A DNA stretch of 64,000 nucleotides from Lumbricus rubellus (Eukaryota; Annelida; Clitellata; Crassiclitellata; Lumbricidae), in the NCBI GenBank assembly GCA_945859605.1, contig OX243822.1:19961899-20025898 (forward strand). Direction: 5' to 3'. A program made the translations under genes and the position numbers. Shown here piece after piece: positions 19,990 through 31,849 of this stretch (position 1 is its first letter; every line of letters starts with the position of its first letter). The notes under the pieces were generated by a model. That model ran no database searches. It worked only from the letters and a program-made list of their open reading frames with translations, and had not been told where the DNA came from.

Positions 19990-21976
19990 ATGAAGTTGCT
20001 CGCCATTTTGCTCTGCTTTGCCATTGGCCTTGTGTTTGGTGAGCTGGAACGACGCCAATCTGCGAAAGAGAACTTGGAAGACAATGAGGATATTGATGAA
20101 GTTCGTGCTCTAATTTCTCTTGATGATGGCGAAAAACCGTCTAGCTCAGATGAAAGCCTCCGCGTAAAATATGCCAGAGGCAATTCTTTTGATAAGGTTA
20201 CTGCCAGCGCCAAAGACGATGAATCAATTGGAAATAAAATTTCGAAAAATCCCTCGCCTGTCATCGAGACCTCGAGTGTGAAGCCAAGTTCTTCTAAAAC
20301 AATAAGGAGGATTTTGGAGATTATGCATTTGAGGGAACCTGCGAAACATTTCAAAGAGTTGCGGAAAATTGCTCGTCGTAACCGTACAGAATCTAAAACT
20401 CTTCAGGAAATTTCGTTTAGCTTCCTGAAGCGGTTGCTTATTGGTACGGCTGCACTTATTCGTAAAACGACGAACCTTGGAGGCAGTTCAAGAAAGTTCC
20501 TTCGCAGAAAAAGAGAAACAACCGTGGATCCATCGGACGCAATGGAAAGCCTGAAGGTGTGCGCCCAGCTTCGCAAGAAGCTTCCTGTGGAACTTCGACT
20601 CAAGATTCTGAACACGGATGAAATCGAAGAGAAGATGATTGAAGCGTACGCAGCATCGAAGGCGGAACCGGTCGATATAGTTTCCGATTACAATTCTGCA
20701 AAGATGGCGGAGAGGGAGCAGCTGCGACAGGCGATGGCCGCAGCCTCCGAACCCAAGAAAGCAGAGATGCTGAGAACCTACAAGATGTTGAGGAAAGGCA
20801 CGCCTTGGAATTGCTTGCGATTGCGAGGAAAGTTCAAGCAATTCTTCGCTATGCCTTCAGATGCTTTGAAGGTGTACGAGGAGATAAAGAGAGACGAACT
20901 GGAGTCGGTCGATGGCTTTTTACTCGAGTACAGTCAGTTTGCAGCAGAAGCATGGCAGCAGCAGCAGCGGGAGGAGGAGGAGGATGTGATCGAGGAAGAT
21001 ATTGACGAGGTTAATGCGGCGGACTTTCGAAACAACCGAGCGAGGCTACCTGAGATGGAGTATGGCAAACCGAAGAGGTCGGCTGAGGAGGAACAGTTTA
21101 CGACCGGAAGTCCAAAGTCGGAAGTCGGCGAGGTGAAGGACGATCCGAACTCGGCGCTGAGTCGTGACGAGTACCTTAAGCTGTCCGAGGTCTTCAAGGA
21201 ACCGCTGAGGATTCAGCTGCAGAACACGGCCGCCGCCGATTACGTGCCCCAGAACCTCCTCGACGACTACTACGCGGAAAGAGCGAAAGAGATCCAGCTG
21301 CTGAAGGCGGAACTGGACAAAGCTGGGCCGAAGAAAGCCGAACTCCTGTCCGTGTACAAGTCGATAAGAAAGGGCAGCGTGTGGAACTTTCTGAAGGAAG
21401 GAAGCAAGGAAAGACAGACGTTCTTTAAGAAGTCATCGTCCGGTCAGAAGGAGTACGAGGAGCTGAAGAAGAAGGAGCTCGACATCGATAAATACCTCGA
21501 CGGATCGCTTCCCATAGAGGGCAAGGCCTCCGAACAAGACGACAAGGCAGAGGCGGATGGCATCCAGAGGGCGTCGGCCATCGAGCGGGACAAGGCGAGG
21601 CAGGAAGAGAATGGCACGGAGAGCGTGGACACGGCATCGAAGCACGGCGACGATCCGGAGAACGTGGAAAGCAGTTTGAAGGTCCAGAAGGACATCCAGT
21701 CGAAACTGTCGGAATGGTTGTCGGGTAGAGTGACGGTGACGAACACGGCCGAGCAGGCGCTGCTCGAGAGCTACGCCGAAGAGACGTCGGCCTCCGCCAA
21801 CCTTCTGGCCGACTACAACGACGCGAAGGCGAAGGAGCGGGAGGTGGTGAAGCTGGAAATGGCCGGCGGGGGACCAGAGGAAGCGGCGATGCTCGACAAC
21901 TACAAGAAGCTGAGAAAGGGTGTTCCGTGGAATTCGCTTAGACTTGACAACGCAACTAAGACTACCACTGACGCAA
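19990..21976 (+). CDS. Exon 1 of the three-repeat gene
   Basis: A continuous 1987-nt open stretch, by far the longest host-like frame in the window. It starts right after the acceptor TTTCTTTCAG and ends at the strong donor CAA|GTGAGT in phase 1. The frame runs only six more codons before a stop at 21994, supporting the donor. Strong purine and Glu/Lys/Ala bias across repeats 1 to 3 suggests helical or coiled structure. Confidence 0.85.
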
Positions 21977-24326
21977 GTGAGTACACTACACAATAGTACA
22001 CACAATAATGCATAGATAGATGTACACACATAAACACATAACAGTCTGATCCCCAAGGCTCAGCAGCGGGGTCTTGCCACAAAATGTCTGACTGATGTTA
22101 TACTTCATCACTCAGCGTTCTCCGACCGTCCACTTCGTTCTCTGTGTATACAGTCACAGCGTTTAACTTTAAGAGGAAGCTTGGAAAATTGGGCTATTTT
22201 GTGTTCCAGATTAATTTGCAGTGGTTCTAACACAGACCCAGCATCTCCTGAACCACTTAAACCCTTCTTGTTATGTTGTGTTGTGTTGTGTTATGTTCAT
22301 TCAACAGACTTGACCTGTTGGTTCCTCACTCTAGAACTGCTGTGGCTCAAAATTGGTCATTTGCCTCAATTGGACCTTCTCTTTGGATTTTGGAATGTGC
22401 TATCTCATTCTGTTCGCTCTACACTTCTGTCTGGCAGTCTCTCTTCCACCCTGCCTCTTCAGAACCTGCTTCTTCTCGTGGGGCCTTTGCACTGGGATTG
22501 CCTCTGAATGGTTCACCCTGCTAGAGATGCTTTAGAAATGATTGTTTACAATACAATATGTTTTTTAAAATTAACATCGTTTTGTTGTTCTTGTGTAGCA
22601 CTATCACTTGTTTTATTGTTGTCACTGTTTGCTTTGTTGCCTTTAATGCTGCTGTTTACATAGGTCTTTCTTTTTTGTTTTGAAACTGAATGGAAGTTGT
22701 GATTTCTTTATGACATAATTTATTAAATAAGACTTTTACTGCATGTAGGCTGGATGACGAGTCTAATTTGTTGTGCAGCAGTTCACTTATTGTTTTTTTT
22801 TTATGGAAAGGGCTGAGAATAAATGGCACAAATGTTAGAAATATTTTCTTGTTATAACAATTATAAAATTCTAGGTCATCATAAATGATTACTCCCAAAA
22901 TCATCGTATTGGTAACCATGTCTAGCTTGGTGATGGTACCTCCCGAGGTGGTAAAGTGTCAAAGACCCATCCTCGGGTGGTCAATTAACAGTTCACGTGA
23001 CTGCATGTGTTAAACTTTTCATACTAACTTACCAAAAATAGATGCAGAAGTGACTGCATGGTTGAAGTACATGTTCATAGATGGTATAAAAATTACCAAT
23101 CGGTTAGCATCATGGATGATTTTTCTTTTTAGAAATTGGAATTGCCAGTTGTGCGTCGTCACTTCGACCTTGGATTTTAAAAATTTTCCCCCTAGTTCTA
23201 CAGCTAGTAGAGGCTTCAAAACAGGACGTTCCTGACCTGAAGGAAGAATCTCCTCAGCCGGATGTCATGATGGATACTAAGTAAGTTAGCATTGATTCTT
23301 AGAGTAAATTCTCTTTGCTATGTAAATTGTTCTACTGTCTTGTCATTGTGCCCTATTAAGTTCATTGTCAGCCATTTTGATTTTGGGATTCTGTAAACTA
23401 AACTCAATTTTTTGTGCTTCTTGTAAAGGTACTAGGGCAATTATTTTGTGACATCTAAATTTCTGTATATTTATAGGCGTATGGATCACATCTCAGTAAT
23501 TTGCCTCAATTGGTCCTTCTCTTTGGAATGTGCTTTCTCCTTGCATTCACTCTACACTTCTGTCATGGTAGTCTCTTTTTCTTCCTCCTCTCTTCTCAAA
23601 GACTGCATCTTCTCATGTGGCCTTGCGCACTGGGATCGCCTCTGAATGGTTCACTCTACTAGAGGCACTTTATGATTAAATACAATGCAATACTATACAA
23701 TTTACAATTATGAATTTTTTCAGTTGTTCATTTGAAGTTTAAACCGATTGTAGTCAAGAAGTGTCAGTATTATACTTTGAGAGGTATGCATCATAAACTT
23801 TGCATATAATAATCAGAGTCGACAGAACATTTTTTTATCATTTTAAAATATAACGAGAATAGAATTATTCTGCACAGTAAATTGGGCCTTTATATGACAT
23901 TGGTGTGTGATACGTTTTTTTGATCTTTTTTTTCAACAGAAAAACACGTTGCGTATATACGATTTGATATTTTCTCATTGCAGGTTTTTTTTTTCAGTGT
24001 TTCTCGTACTTACTGCTTGGTTCTGGGCGGGAGGATGTTTTGCGGTGAAAATATGTATGGACATGATTCGCAACCTGGGATTCTACACAAATGGCTTAGT
24101 AAAGGGAAGCTTTGCTTCATTTGTTTCTGCGTATGTCACCAAGAATCCTGGAACAACCGTTGCAAAGCTCCACTCAAGGATGCAAGTGATCAGCACTAGA
24201 GACTTGTCAAATTGGGAACTTTTTACAGTGATGTCGATTGGAGGCTGTCTCGGTGTTTCGATTGCCTTACTGTCTGGTCTCGTTCTATTTTTCATTGCGT
24301 TCATCTTTCGCAATTTGATCGGATGA
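19990..24326 (+). CDS. Secreted/membrane protein with three internal repeats (three-exon model)
   Basis: I do not recognise this protein. The model joins 19990-21976, 23196-23280 and 23984-24326 with phases 1 and 2 matching at both junctions and consensus splice sites (CAA|GTGAGT, CCCCTAG|, AA|GTAAGT, CATTGCAG|), giving about 804 residues. Residues 1-17 are a clean signal peptide (MKLLAILLCFAIGLVFG). An acidic, Ser-rich region follows, then three repeats about 185 residues apart, each ending in an LRKGxPWNxLRL-like motif (about 266-278, 458-468 and 641-652). Basic sites RRKR (172-175) and KPKR (360-363) could be convertase sites. Exon 3 adds two hydrophobic helices (about 692-715 and 769-800). 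An acceptor lies directly before the ATG, so a 5' exon exists, perhaps the one at 18371. GC content rises towards the end of exon 1. Confidence 0.72.
22330..22545 (+). pseudogene. LINE 3'-end fragment in intron 1
   Basis: Reads SFASIGPSLW and related words of the CR1/L2 protein tail (FS..GP.LWN.LP..LR), then a 3' UTR with GGGATTGCCTCTGAATGGTT. A diverged copy of the same stretch lies in intron 2 (23495-23690). Confidence 0.6.
23196..23280 (+). CDS. Exon 2 of the three-repeat gene
   Basis: 85 nt between a pyrimidine-rich acceptor (TTTTCCCCCTAG) and donor AA|GTAAGT. Read in the phase set by exon 1 it gives an open acidic linker (QLVEASKQDVPDLKEE, then SPQPDVMMD) without stops. The other two phases hit stops or do not join. 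Confidence 0.7.
23495..23690 (+). pseudogene. LINE 3'-end fragment in intron 2
   Basis: Shares TTTGCCTCAATTGG, CTACACTTCTGTC and GCCTCTGAATGGTTCAC with the intron 1 copy, in the same orientation. Degenerate, no intact frame. Confidence 0.6.
23984..24326 (+). CDS. Exon 3 of the three-repeat gene, membrane segment
   Basis: Starts after TCTCATTGCAG; its first G completes a Lys codon begun in exon 2. It encodes FFFSVFLVLTAWFWAGG (first helix), a polar loop of about 50 residues with NPGTT, and ELFTVMSIGGCLG followed by a long second helix. The stop is at 24324-24326. A poly-A signal follows 34 bases later. The segment could anchor the repeat-bearing ectodomain in a membrane. Confidence 0.75.
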
Positions 24327-24359
24327 TTAAAATTGTACGGATTGAAATTTTTCCGCTAC

Positions 24360-24365
24360 AATAAA
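24360..24365 (+). terminator. Poly-A signal
   Basis: AATAAA 34 bases after the stop codon of the three-exon gene, in AT-rich sequence. Position and strand fit its 3' end. Confidence 0.65.
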
Positions 24366-24424
24366 AAAACAAGATATTTTAAATGTTTACGGTATGTAAA
24401 CATTTTGTTTCGTTTATAAAACAT

Positions 24425-24439
24425 TTTGTTGTTTGATTG

Positions 24440-24512
<73 letters not shown>
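24425..24512. repeat. (TTGA)n microsatellite
   Basis: About 80 bp of GATT repeats. A shorter, broken tract of the same unit is at 24816-24880. Confidence 0.95.
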
Positions 24513-24513
<1 letters not shown>

Positions 24514-24555
24514 CAGTCGGTGGTTCTGTTATGATCTCTCTTATAGAGTATGCTC

Positions 24556-24690
24556 TTAGTTAAAGATTTTGGTTATTGCTACCAATAGGAAAAAATACGA
24601 TAGACTTACAGTAACTTTGTATTCTATCTTGCATCTTTTTGTGGGTTGTTTAGATATAAAGCCTAAATCTGATGTTTAACTTAATTTGCG
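24556..24690. repeat. Direct repeat with 25886-26030
   Basis: Both stretches share AAAGATTTTGGTTATT, TTTGTATTCTATCTTGCATC and GTTTAGATAT in the same order, with indels. This is an old duplicated or dispersed repeat flanking the LINE fragment at 25038-25662. Confidence 0.75.
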
Positions 24691-25037
24691 CCCACTGATG
24701 TCCATAAATATTTATTAGCCGCTAGACCTGCTTCAGGTTTTCTTTCTCTGGAACAGGGTTGCAATGGTATGTAATTTTTTGCAAATTTCATTTGGTTGCA
24801 AAATAAAGCATTTTTATTGATTGAGGGAGTAATTGGTTGGTTGGTTGATTGATTGCTTGATTGATTGATTGATTGAGCCACAATAGAAACTGCATTGCAC
24901 AATAGCCTATACTATGGCCTCTATTTCTAAAACAGCATTATAATTATCTAGATCTGTTTTGCATGGCTGCGTTTTTACAGGGACTTTTCTTGCCAATAAA
25001 CGAAAATGCAATGTTGGTTCCACTTAGGTTATTATAA

Positions 25038-25662
25038 TAATCATTCATTCGGACATTTATATAGCGCTCCTTCAAGTAAAAAACTACTCAGAGGCGCTCC
25101 CGACTCCAGCGCACCCAAAAAGAACAGTTTTAAGTTTAGTAAGGAACGATCCTGGTAGAGTCCCAGGGTGTAGGCGCAGCTCAAAAGGAAGGCTATTCCA
25201 GACCACCGGACCAACCACAGAAAAGGCTCGATTCTTCATGGTAGCAGTACGAGCAAAAGGAACCAAGAGGACTCCCTTATTAGCAGAGCGTAGCTGACGG
25301 CGCTCTTGGATACCCAATGTAAGGCTGCATAGCTCTCGGAGGTAAATTGGGGCGAGGCCCTGACAACATCGCCATACCAATGCAGACACCCTGAACTCGC
25401 TACGCTGGCGATTAGGGAGCCAGTGAAGTACATCAAACATGTAGTTTGAGACATGACCATATTTAGGGATTTTCCCAATTAGGCGTGCAGCAGAGCGCAA
25501 CACCCAGTCAAGACAAGTCATTCTGCTGGATGGGAGGCCAATGTAAAGCGAAGAGTCAATGCGAGATGTAACAAAGGAATGCACTAGAGTAAGAGTAGCA
25601 GCAGATGTAAGAGAGCGGATGACAGTGTGAAACCCACAATTATAGGAAATCTTAGCCAACAA
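25038..25662 (-). pseudogene. L2/CR1-like LINE 3' end (RT C-terminus)
   Basis: The 192-residue minus frame is the C-terminal tail of a LINE protein: WVLRSAARLIGKIPKY, VLHWLPNRQRSEFRV, LAPIYLRELC, FSVVGPVVWNSLPFELR. It is intact to its stop. The 3' UTR reads GGGAGCGCCTCTGAGTAG, then GGAGCGCTATATAAATG, and ends in GAATGAATG repeats, as in L2 elements. The same 3' UTR block forms the tail of the SINEs at 26462 and 33958, marking this LINE family as their likely mobilising partner. Confidence 0.85.
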
Positions 25663-26313
25663 TTCTCTTACATAATTATGATAGCCATCTTCTTTTCCTT
25701 CTGGCTTTGATTAGTCCCTTGAGCCTATATCTTGGTTTTGACTTTTGCTGTAATAAAAGTCCAAGGTTTAAAGACTGACACTGAATTGTGGAGAAAATAT
25801 GTAGGAATAGGCTTATCCTAGGCCTGAACGTTGTTGTTAGCCTATATTTTCAAAACTATGCCTACGGGTGTATTATATCTGTGAGAAAGATTTTGGTTAT
25901 TTGTTACCGATATAGAAAATATATAGACTTACTTTGTATTCTATCTTGCATCTTTGTGTGGCCCAAATATTTAAATAAACAAATCAAATCAATAAGGTGT
26001 TTAGATATGAAGTCTAAATCTGGTGGTTTAATGCAATATAATAATATTCTTTATTCAATGAAACAATTCGGTTGACAGACTGCGACCGGTTACAGTGCAA
26101 TTGAAACAACTAGGCTAACAAGAATGCAAATGACAGAAAACATAAATCTTAACTACTCTGGCTGTCCAATACACATGCAGACCTACATGATATTACACAC
26201 AAGTGACACAACTTGGTATTTTTTAAGAAATAGCATAAAAGTGATGTCCACACAAAAACCTAGCCATACTCATTCATTGTCCAGAAGATCGGCTGATGAG
26301 ACAAAGAGCAGCC

Positions 26314-26794
26314 CAGTGGCGTAGCCAGGAATTTATGATGGGGGGTTTATGGCCAGATGCCCTTCCTGACACCAACCCAACAGTATTACAGTAAATAAAT
26401 TAAATACTAAAAAGGGAATCAAATAACAAAGGGAAGAAAACAATTGTTACTACAAACAATTGTGGGGCGCGGTGGTCTAGTGGTGGCGTCGTTGCCTTGG
26501 AGCCGGAAGGTCCGAGGTTCGAATCCACCTCGCCGCGTAAGGACCTTGGGCAAGTCCTTCACTTACAATTGCTCAGCGCTTCGGCGTGAAACTCCGATGC
26601 AGTGTCCGCTCTGCATCGGGAGCGCCTCTGAGTAGAGAGCTTGATGGGGCGCTATAACAAGTGCACATACAAACAAACAAACAAACCAACAAATTTGATT
26701 TGTATTTTTTTAAGTGGACAAATTACCTTTTTAAAAACTTTTTCCTAAGCAAATGGTGGGGATTTAAACCTCTAAACCTCTGGCTACGCCACTA
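26314..26794. mobile_element. hAT-type MITE hosting a SINE
   Basis: CAGTGGCGTAGCCAGG at the left faces CTGGCTACGCCACTA at the right. Flanking octamers GAGCAGCC and GGGCAGGA agree at 5 of 8 positions, an old duplication. The SINE at 26462 interrupts it. Confidence 0.75.
26462..26690 (+). mobile_element. tRNA-derived SINE (tail shared with L2-like LINE)
   Basis: The head GGGGCGCGGTGGTCTAGTGG is tRNA-like with a box-A word TGGTCTAGTGG, and box B GGTTCGAATCC follows. The body includes CAGCGCTTCGGCGTGAAACT. The tail GGGAGCGCCTCTGAGTAG ... GGGGCGCTATAA matches the 3' UTR of the LINE at 25038, then (AAAC)n. A fresh-looking copy. Confidence 0.88.
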
Positions 26795-27293
26795 GGGCAG
26801 GATATGAGAGAGGAATGAGCTGAGTTTTATGTTAAAGTGAATGACATTGAATTTTATGTGATAGATCCGATCTTGTTGCGACACATAAGTAGGCCAGGCT
26901 GTAACGTTGTGATCGATTTCTTGACACTTGACAATGCGAATACTAAAAGTGACTATGAAACCAGTGAGCTCATCGTTAAAGTGGGAAAACTTTGAATTTC
27001 TATACCGCGCCAGCGAAAGCGCTAAAATAATATTCTATTTATAGTAAGCATCACGTCTCTGTGTCTGGCACATAGATATAATAATCAAGTTCTAAGAACT
27101 ATTGCGCTAATAGTACGCACGTGTTCGGATTAAAAAATAAATTGGAGGTGCTTAAAAATCCTGCCAGCGTTATAATTCTAGTGTGTGTTAGAGTAAAAGG
27201 TTATATTTCAGTATTGTGAATTATACTTTAATCGGAGAACTGTACGTTAGTATTTTTGCAGTTTTGTACATGAGCGATAATATATGGGTATTT

Positions 27294-27925
27294 CGGCATA
27301 CCTGGGAACGGCGGTCCCAAATTATAAAATGACAGAAATCGATAGGCTATCTCCTGAGAAGGCATTAAACATGATGTGTGGTGAAATAGAAGCTGGATAA
27401 ACGGCATTCCAGCTGAAATAGAAGCTGGATGCATGCTGAAATACATCACTGAAATCAACAATCCAGTTTCCATGTCTGAAGTTTCATTTTCGTCAATCCA
27501 GTTTCTATTTCACTTATACCTAAGGAAACTTCATCCAGCATCCATTTCGCAAGCATTTTAATTAATCCATCTTCCATTTAACTTATTATGTCTATCATCC
27601 AGGTTCTATTTCTCAACCGTTCAATTCATCAATCCAGTTTCTATTTCAGATCTAAAAAATACCTTCATTCAGCTTATATTTCACTTGCGTTTTTTTCATC
27701 AATTCACTTTCATTTCACCTGTAAAAGGTCTTCATCCAGCTTCCATTTATCAAGTGCTTTCTCATTATTCCGGCTTCTATTTCGGTAGACCAGCTGGCCG
27801 TTTTATAAGTGTGGAGTGCAAAAGAAACCGTTTCTATGCGCCCCTCCAATACACCGCACTATTACGACACATCATGTTGATTTACTTAATGTCATAATTT
27901 GGGACCGCCGTTCCCAGGTATGCCG
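27294..27925. mobile_element. Element with perfect 32-bp inverted repeats and internal minisatellite
   Basis: 27294-27325 and 27894-27925 are perfect reverse complements (CGGCATACCTGGGAACGG...). Flanking TATTT on both sides suggests a 5-6 bp duplication. The interior is a degenerate tandem array of about 35-45 bp built on CATCCAGCTTCTATTTCA, inverted in its first part. No transposase. I cannot place the superfamily. Confidence 0.8.
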
Positions 27926-28264
27926 ATATTTCGTTAGTCGAGGATTTCCAAAGGGTTGGGATTGCATTTACTAATATCTCAGTACGTACAGCGTCATAAA
28001 ATTATGTAGGACACTTTAGCCATGTTTTCGTGGCTTAGGGAACCAAATTATTCACAGGCGCTTCGTTGATTAAGCCTACAGTAACTGGTGTGAACTACTG
28101 ATTTACCCGGAGGCTGCGTTGAGACGGGAATCTGGGTCAACCATGGCGAGATGGACCGCAGATTGTTGGCGAGTACTGTGATGTTGTTGAAATGTGTCAA
28201 TGAAGGTTTGAGCGAGTTGATAATTTCGAGGCATCTGAGCGATTTCCTCGTCGCGCTACACAGC

Positions 28265-29056
28265 CAGACTTGTTGTCATCAAGACCAAAGTCTTGGTCTC
28301 GAGTGCGCTCGAGTTCGGTTTTAAAAGGCTTGGTCTTGTTCTTGGTCTTGAGAATAAAAGTCTTGGTCTTGGTTTTTCAAGACCAAGACCTGCCTTCACT
28401 GCCCTTCAGTATTAACATTGAATAATCAGAGTGATTTTTAAGGTAGTGGGGTCGATGTAAGTGCATTAGTGGAAATCAATGGGTAGCGTTATTCAGGAAC
28501 AGTTATAAATGCTGTATCTGGAAGCCCTGCCAAGACTCATATCAGAAGCCAGGCGGTCAGATACGCCATTGCAGGATTTTAAAAAAGACTCACGATTTCT
28601 AAATTTATATCCAGTACTTGAAAAGATGCTGTGCGTGCCAGCAACTTCAGCACCTGTAGAACGTATTTTTTTCGCATGGTGGAATTTTCATGAGGGCACG
28701 CCTTGGTCAGAAAATTCTGAGTGAATTGGTTCTGTTAAAATGCAACAGCCATTTGCAATAACATTGCACATAATCACATTAAGGAGTTTTGTGGGCACGA
28801 GCTGAACTCGGAATTCTCTGCAGTTTGGTTATAGAGTTGCTTTGTTTGAATAAATTTATGCGTTTTCATTAAGATAGCAGAACCTGCATTTTCGCAAGGT
28901 CTTGTCTTGGTCTTGAGACCAAAAGTCTTGTCTTGGTCTTGAGCCCAAAAGGCTTGGTCTTGGTCTGAAGAGTAAAAGTCTTGGGCTTGGGCTTGAGGTT
29001 CAAAGTCTTGTTCTTGGTCTTGACTCTTGAGGTTTGAGGTCTTGACAACAACACTG
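28265..29056 (+). mobile_element. hAT element, internally deleted
   Basis: Starts CAGACTTGTTGTCATCAAG and ends CTTGACAACAACACTG, with perfect 8-bp duplications TACACAGC at 28257-28264 and 29057-29064. Both subterminal regions are arrays of GTCTTGGTC repeats, probably transposase-binding sites. The centre keeps the end of the transposase gene. Confidence 0.92.
28509..28761 (+). pseudogene. hAT transposase C-terminal dimerisation domain
   Basis: Contains LNLYPVLEKMLCVPATSAPV then ERIFF, the hAT C-terminal signature. After a one-base shift in a T run it continues SHGGIFMRARLG, then KILSELVLLKCN, to a stop at 28759-28761, also typical. The N-terminal catalytic half is missing. Confidence 0.9.
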
Positions 29057-29324
29057 TACACAGCCACACGGCGTGGCTTGACATTGCGTACAGCTGAGGT
29101 GTTAAAGGATGAGGAGGTGGCAGAGGAAAGTAGTTCTGGTTTGGAATCCAAAAATCAGGGCTTGTCTGATGAGCGTCTCACGAGTGTAGGCCGTCTGCCA
29201 TGTCACAATGTCGACTGTCTTAGGCGTCAGCTGGACATCCTGTTGGAAAAATTGCATCACCCTTTGCTTATTCTACAGAATGGGCCATCACCTTCACCAA
29301 CACCTAAGCCTCCTTAGGCATGTG

Positions 29325-29550
29325 CTAATTCATTCATTCATTAAATGAATGTGTGTATCGCCTCTTCAAAGGGGCTATTCAGATGTGCTCCCAACCCCAG
29401 TGCAGCCAATTGAAATTGTTTTAAGATGAGAGAGGAATACCTGAGAAGGAATTCTAGACCTGGAGTGGTGCATCAAGGATAGGTCATTCCAGATGGGTCG
29501 AGGGTCCTTCCATCGAGAAGACACGGTTCTGCATAGTGGAGGTATTGTAT
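29325..29550 (-). pseudogene. L2-like LINE 3'-end fragment
   Basis: Starts with ATTCATTCATTCATT (the reverse-oriented terminal TGAATGAATGAA tail) and continues through a degenerate 3' UTR resembling the 25038 copy (GCGCTGG-like words, TTCCAGA, ACGGTTCTGCAT). No open frame remains. Confidence 0.6.
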
Positions 29551-30077
29551 TGCATTATGATAGATCTGGGAAGATATAATATGTGACTTATCTGCACAAA
29601 ACCAGTCATAAGTGATAAATTTCTGTTTCAAGAAAACAAGCAAAAACTAGCACAAGTGCAATATTTTCTAATTATTAGGATAAATTACCGGTATAGATTA
29701 TAATTTAAAAATATATATATTATGCAAATAAACAAAACGTTCGAGTAAAAGTAACATTGAAGAGTATTATATGGACGATTTCATACAAGTTATGATTTGC
29801 ATTTTTTTTTCTCGTTAAATATTGTCCATGAATGCAAGTAGTTTTTCATCGATAAACTCAGTTAGGATTGACATAAAATGATAAAATGAGTGTCATTTTT
29901 AAAGAGAATTTGTTTCTCGTGACAATGATATATTAAACTCAAAAAGTGAAAAATCCTACTTAAGACTGGTTTGTGCAGATGGGTCACATATACAATTATC
30001 TCTGAGTAGGTGTAGTAGGTGTCTTGAAGGAGTTATGTATCAATTTATATTGATTGATTAATTGATAACCTCATTTA
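29551..30077. other. No recognised feature
   Basis: AT-rich sequence with one TACCGGTA word (29686-29693). No supported exon or repeat. Confidence 0.4.
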
Positions 30078-31153
30078 TAGTGTTGTGAGGCGGAAATATT
30101 TCCCGGAAAGTTTCATATCTTTCCGGAAACTTTCGGAAACTTTCCGACGTATCTTTCCGGAAACTTTCCGAAAAATTTCCGATATTTTTCCATCAATACA
30201 ATATTACTAAATAACAATTTAAATCCATAAATATGCTTAAACATCAATCACTGTAAGCTATATTATATAGTAATTGCTGATTTTTTTCATTCAATAAACA
30301 ACACTTATTGCTTACTGTTTAGTGTACACACCGACAATACATTTAAGAATTAATTGCAATCAGACTTAATTGTTATTATGAAGAAATTTTTTATGATTTG
30401 GTCACCTAACTCTTCTTATTTTTTTACTTCTGAAAATATGAAACAAAAACAGCAATTGATTCAGTACACTATAGACACCATATGTTTTAATAAGTACTGC
30501 AACAGATTAATTCCTACATACAATTACTTTATGCGTGAAATATGATGTTATTGGCAATGCCATTGCAGTGTGAGACTAATCTATTTTCAAATCTGCTTTT
30601 CTTGGTAAGCAGCAAAGAATATGCTTTGGTTTAAATTTTCCATCTATGAGTTGTTGCCTTGAGTAAGCAGTGTATGGACAAGGAAAAGCCTTTTTATTGT
30701 CTTATGTAACCTTATTTATTATTTACCGTCCATAATAATTTTCTTCAATTTATTACTTCTAAAATCCCTTACATTCTTTCCTTACTTTCAAGGATTTAGC
30801 TAATTTACATCACCATTTAACTGTTGCAATATAATCCTAAATAGCACAGTGAAAGAAATAGTTGAGCAGGCTCAAAGCAGCTGCCAAAATGTCAAATTGT
30901 CAGATATTCTGAACTGCTAATGAAAGCATTTAATGGTAATTTTAATTCTTTAAGGTGAACATTTCCCACATTGCCAATAAAAGGAACTTTAAAAATTCAA
31001 ATTTTCCTATGTTTTCTGATAGGGAAAATGTGACATTATGTGTTAGATGTATTTTTCGGTCTACGGAAAGTTTCCGGAAACTTTCCGGAAACTTTCCCGA
31101 AAGTTTCCGGAAAGTTTCCGGAAAAATATCTTTCCGGAAAAGCTACATCACTA
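30078..31153. mobile_element. hAT-type non-autonomous element, 1.08 kb
   Basis: Ends TAGTGTTGTGAG / GCTACATCACTA (one-mismatch core TAGTG-TGT), with perfect 8-bp duplications CTCATTTA at 30070-30077 and 31154-31161. Both subterminal regions are dense arrays of GGAAACTTTCC, itself a palindrome, likely transposase-binding sites. The 850-bp interior is AT-rich without a transposase. Confidence 0.9.
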
Positions 31154-31849
31154 CTCATTTATACCACTGACTCGATCAAACTTGTGAAAATTATTAGCAG
31201 CAAGAGTGTGATTGCACTTTATTTGATTTACCTGTCTGAACTTGATGTTTACCTGTCTGTACATAATTTACCTGTCTGCCTAATTACAGGTGAACATCAC
31301 GCCCGTTCCATCTCCAGTGTGTTTGAGGAAGCTGGTTCGAAAGTGTCTGGTACTCTGGTTGAGGCCATCATGCGACCAACAGGATTCAGTCTCTTCTCGC
31401 CTTTGTGATTCAGGACGAGAATGGTACGACATATTGACCCATGACCTATTGTGTTATGACCTCATGACCCAACCTATTATATTATGGTATCTATTATGAT
31501 AGCAACCTACTCCACCCACCCATCACCACCCGTCTTCCCATACTACTTCCTTCCGGTCCTTTTAGCCACCAATACCAGAAGTAGTTGTGCTTTTGTGGGT
31601 AGTTTTGCCAGAATTTATACCCACACATTTTCAATCAGATATTAAGGTTCCCAACTATTGGAAAATTTCCCTATAATATTCTAACTGTTTCAGTTTTTTA
31701 CTGTTTTAAAATACGTGTCCGTGCATTCACAAGATCTGAGGTATTCAATGTATAGGATGGATTTAGATTTGATTATGCTAGGGTCTGTTTGGACACATCC
31801 ATTTACTGGGAGTCTTGATTTGATGTTATTGATTTGGGTTCAGTAGTAG

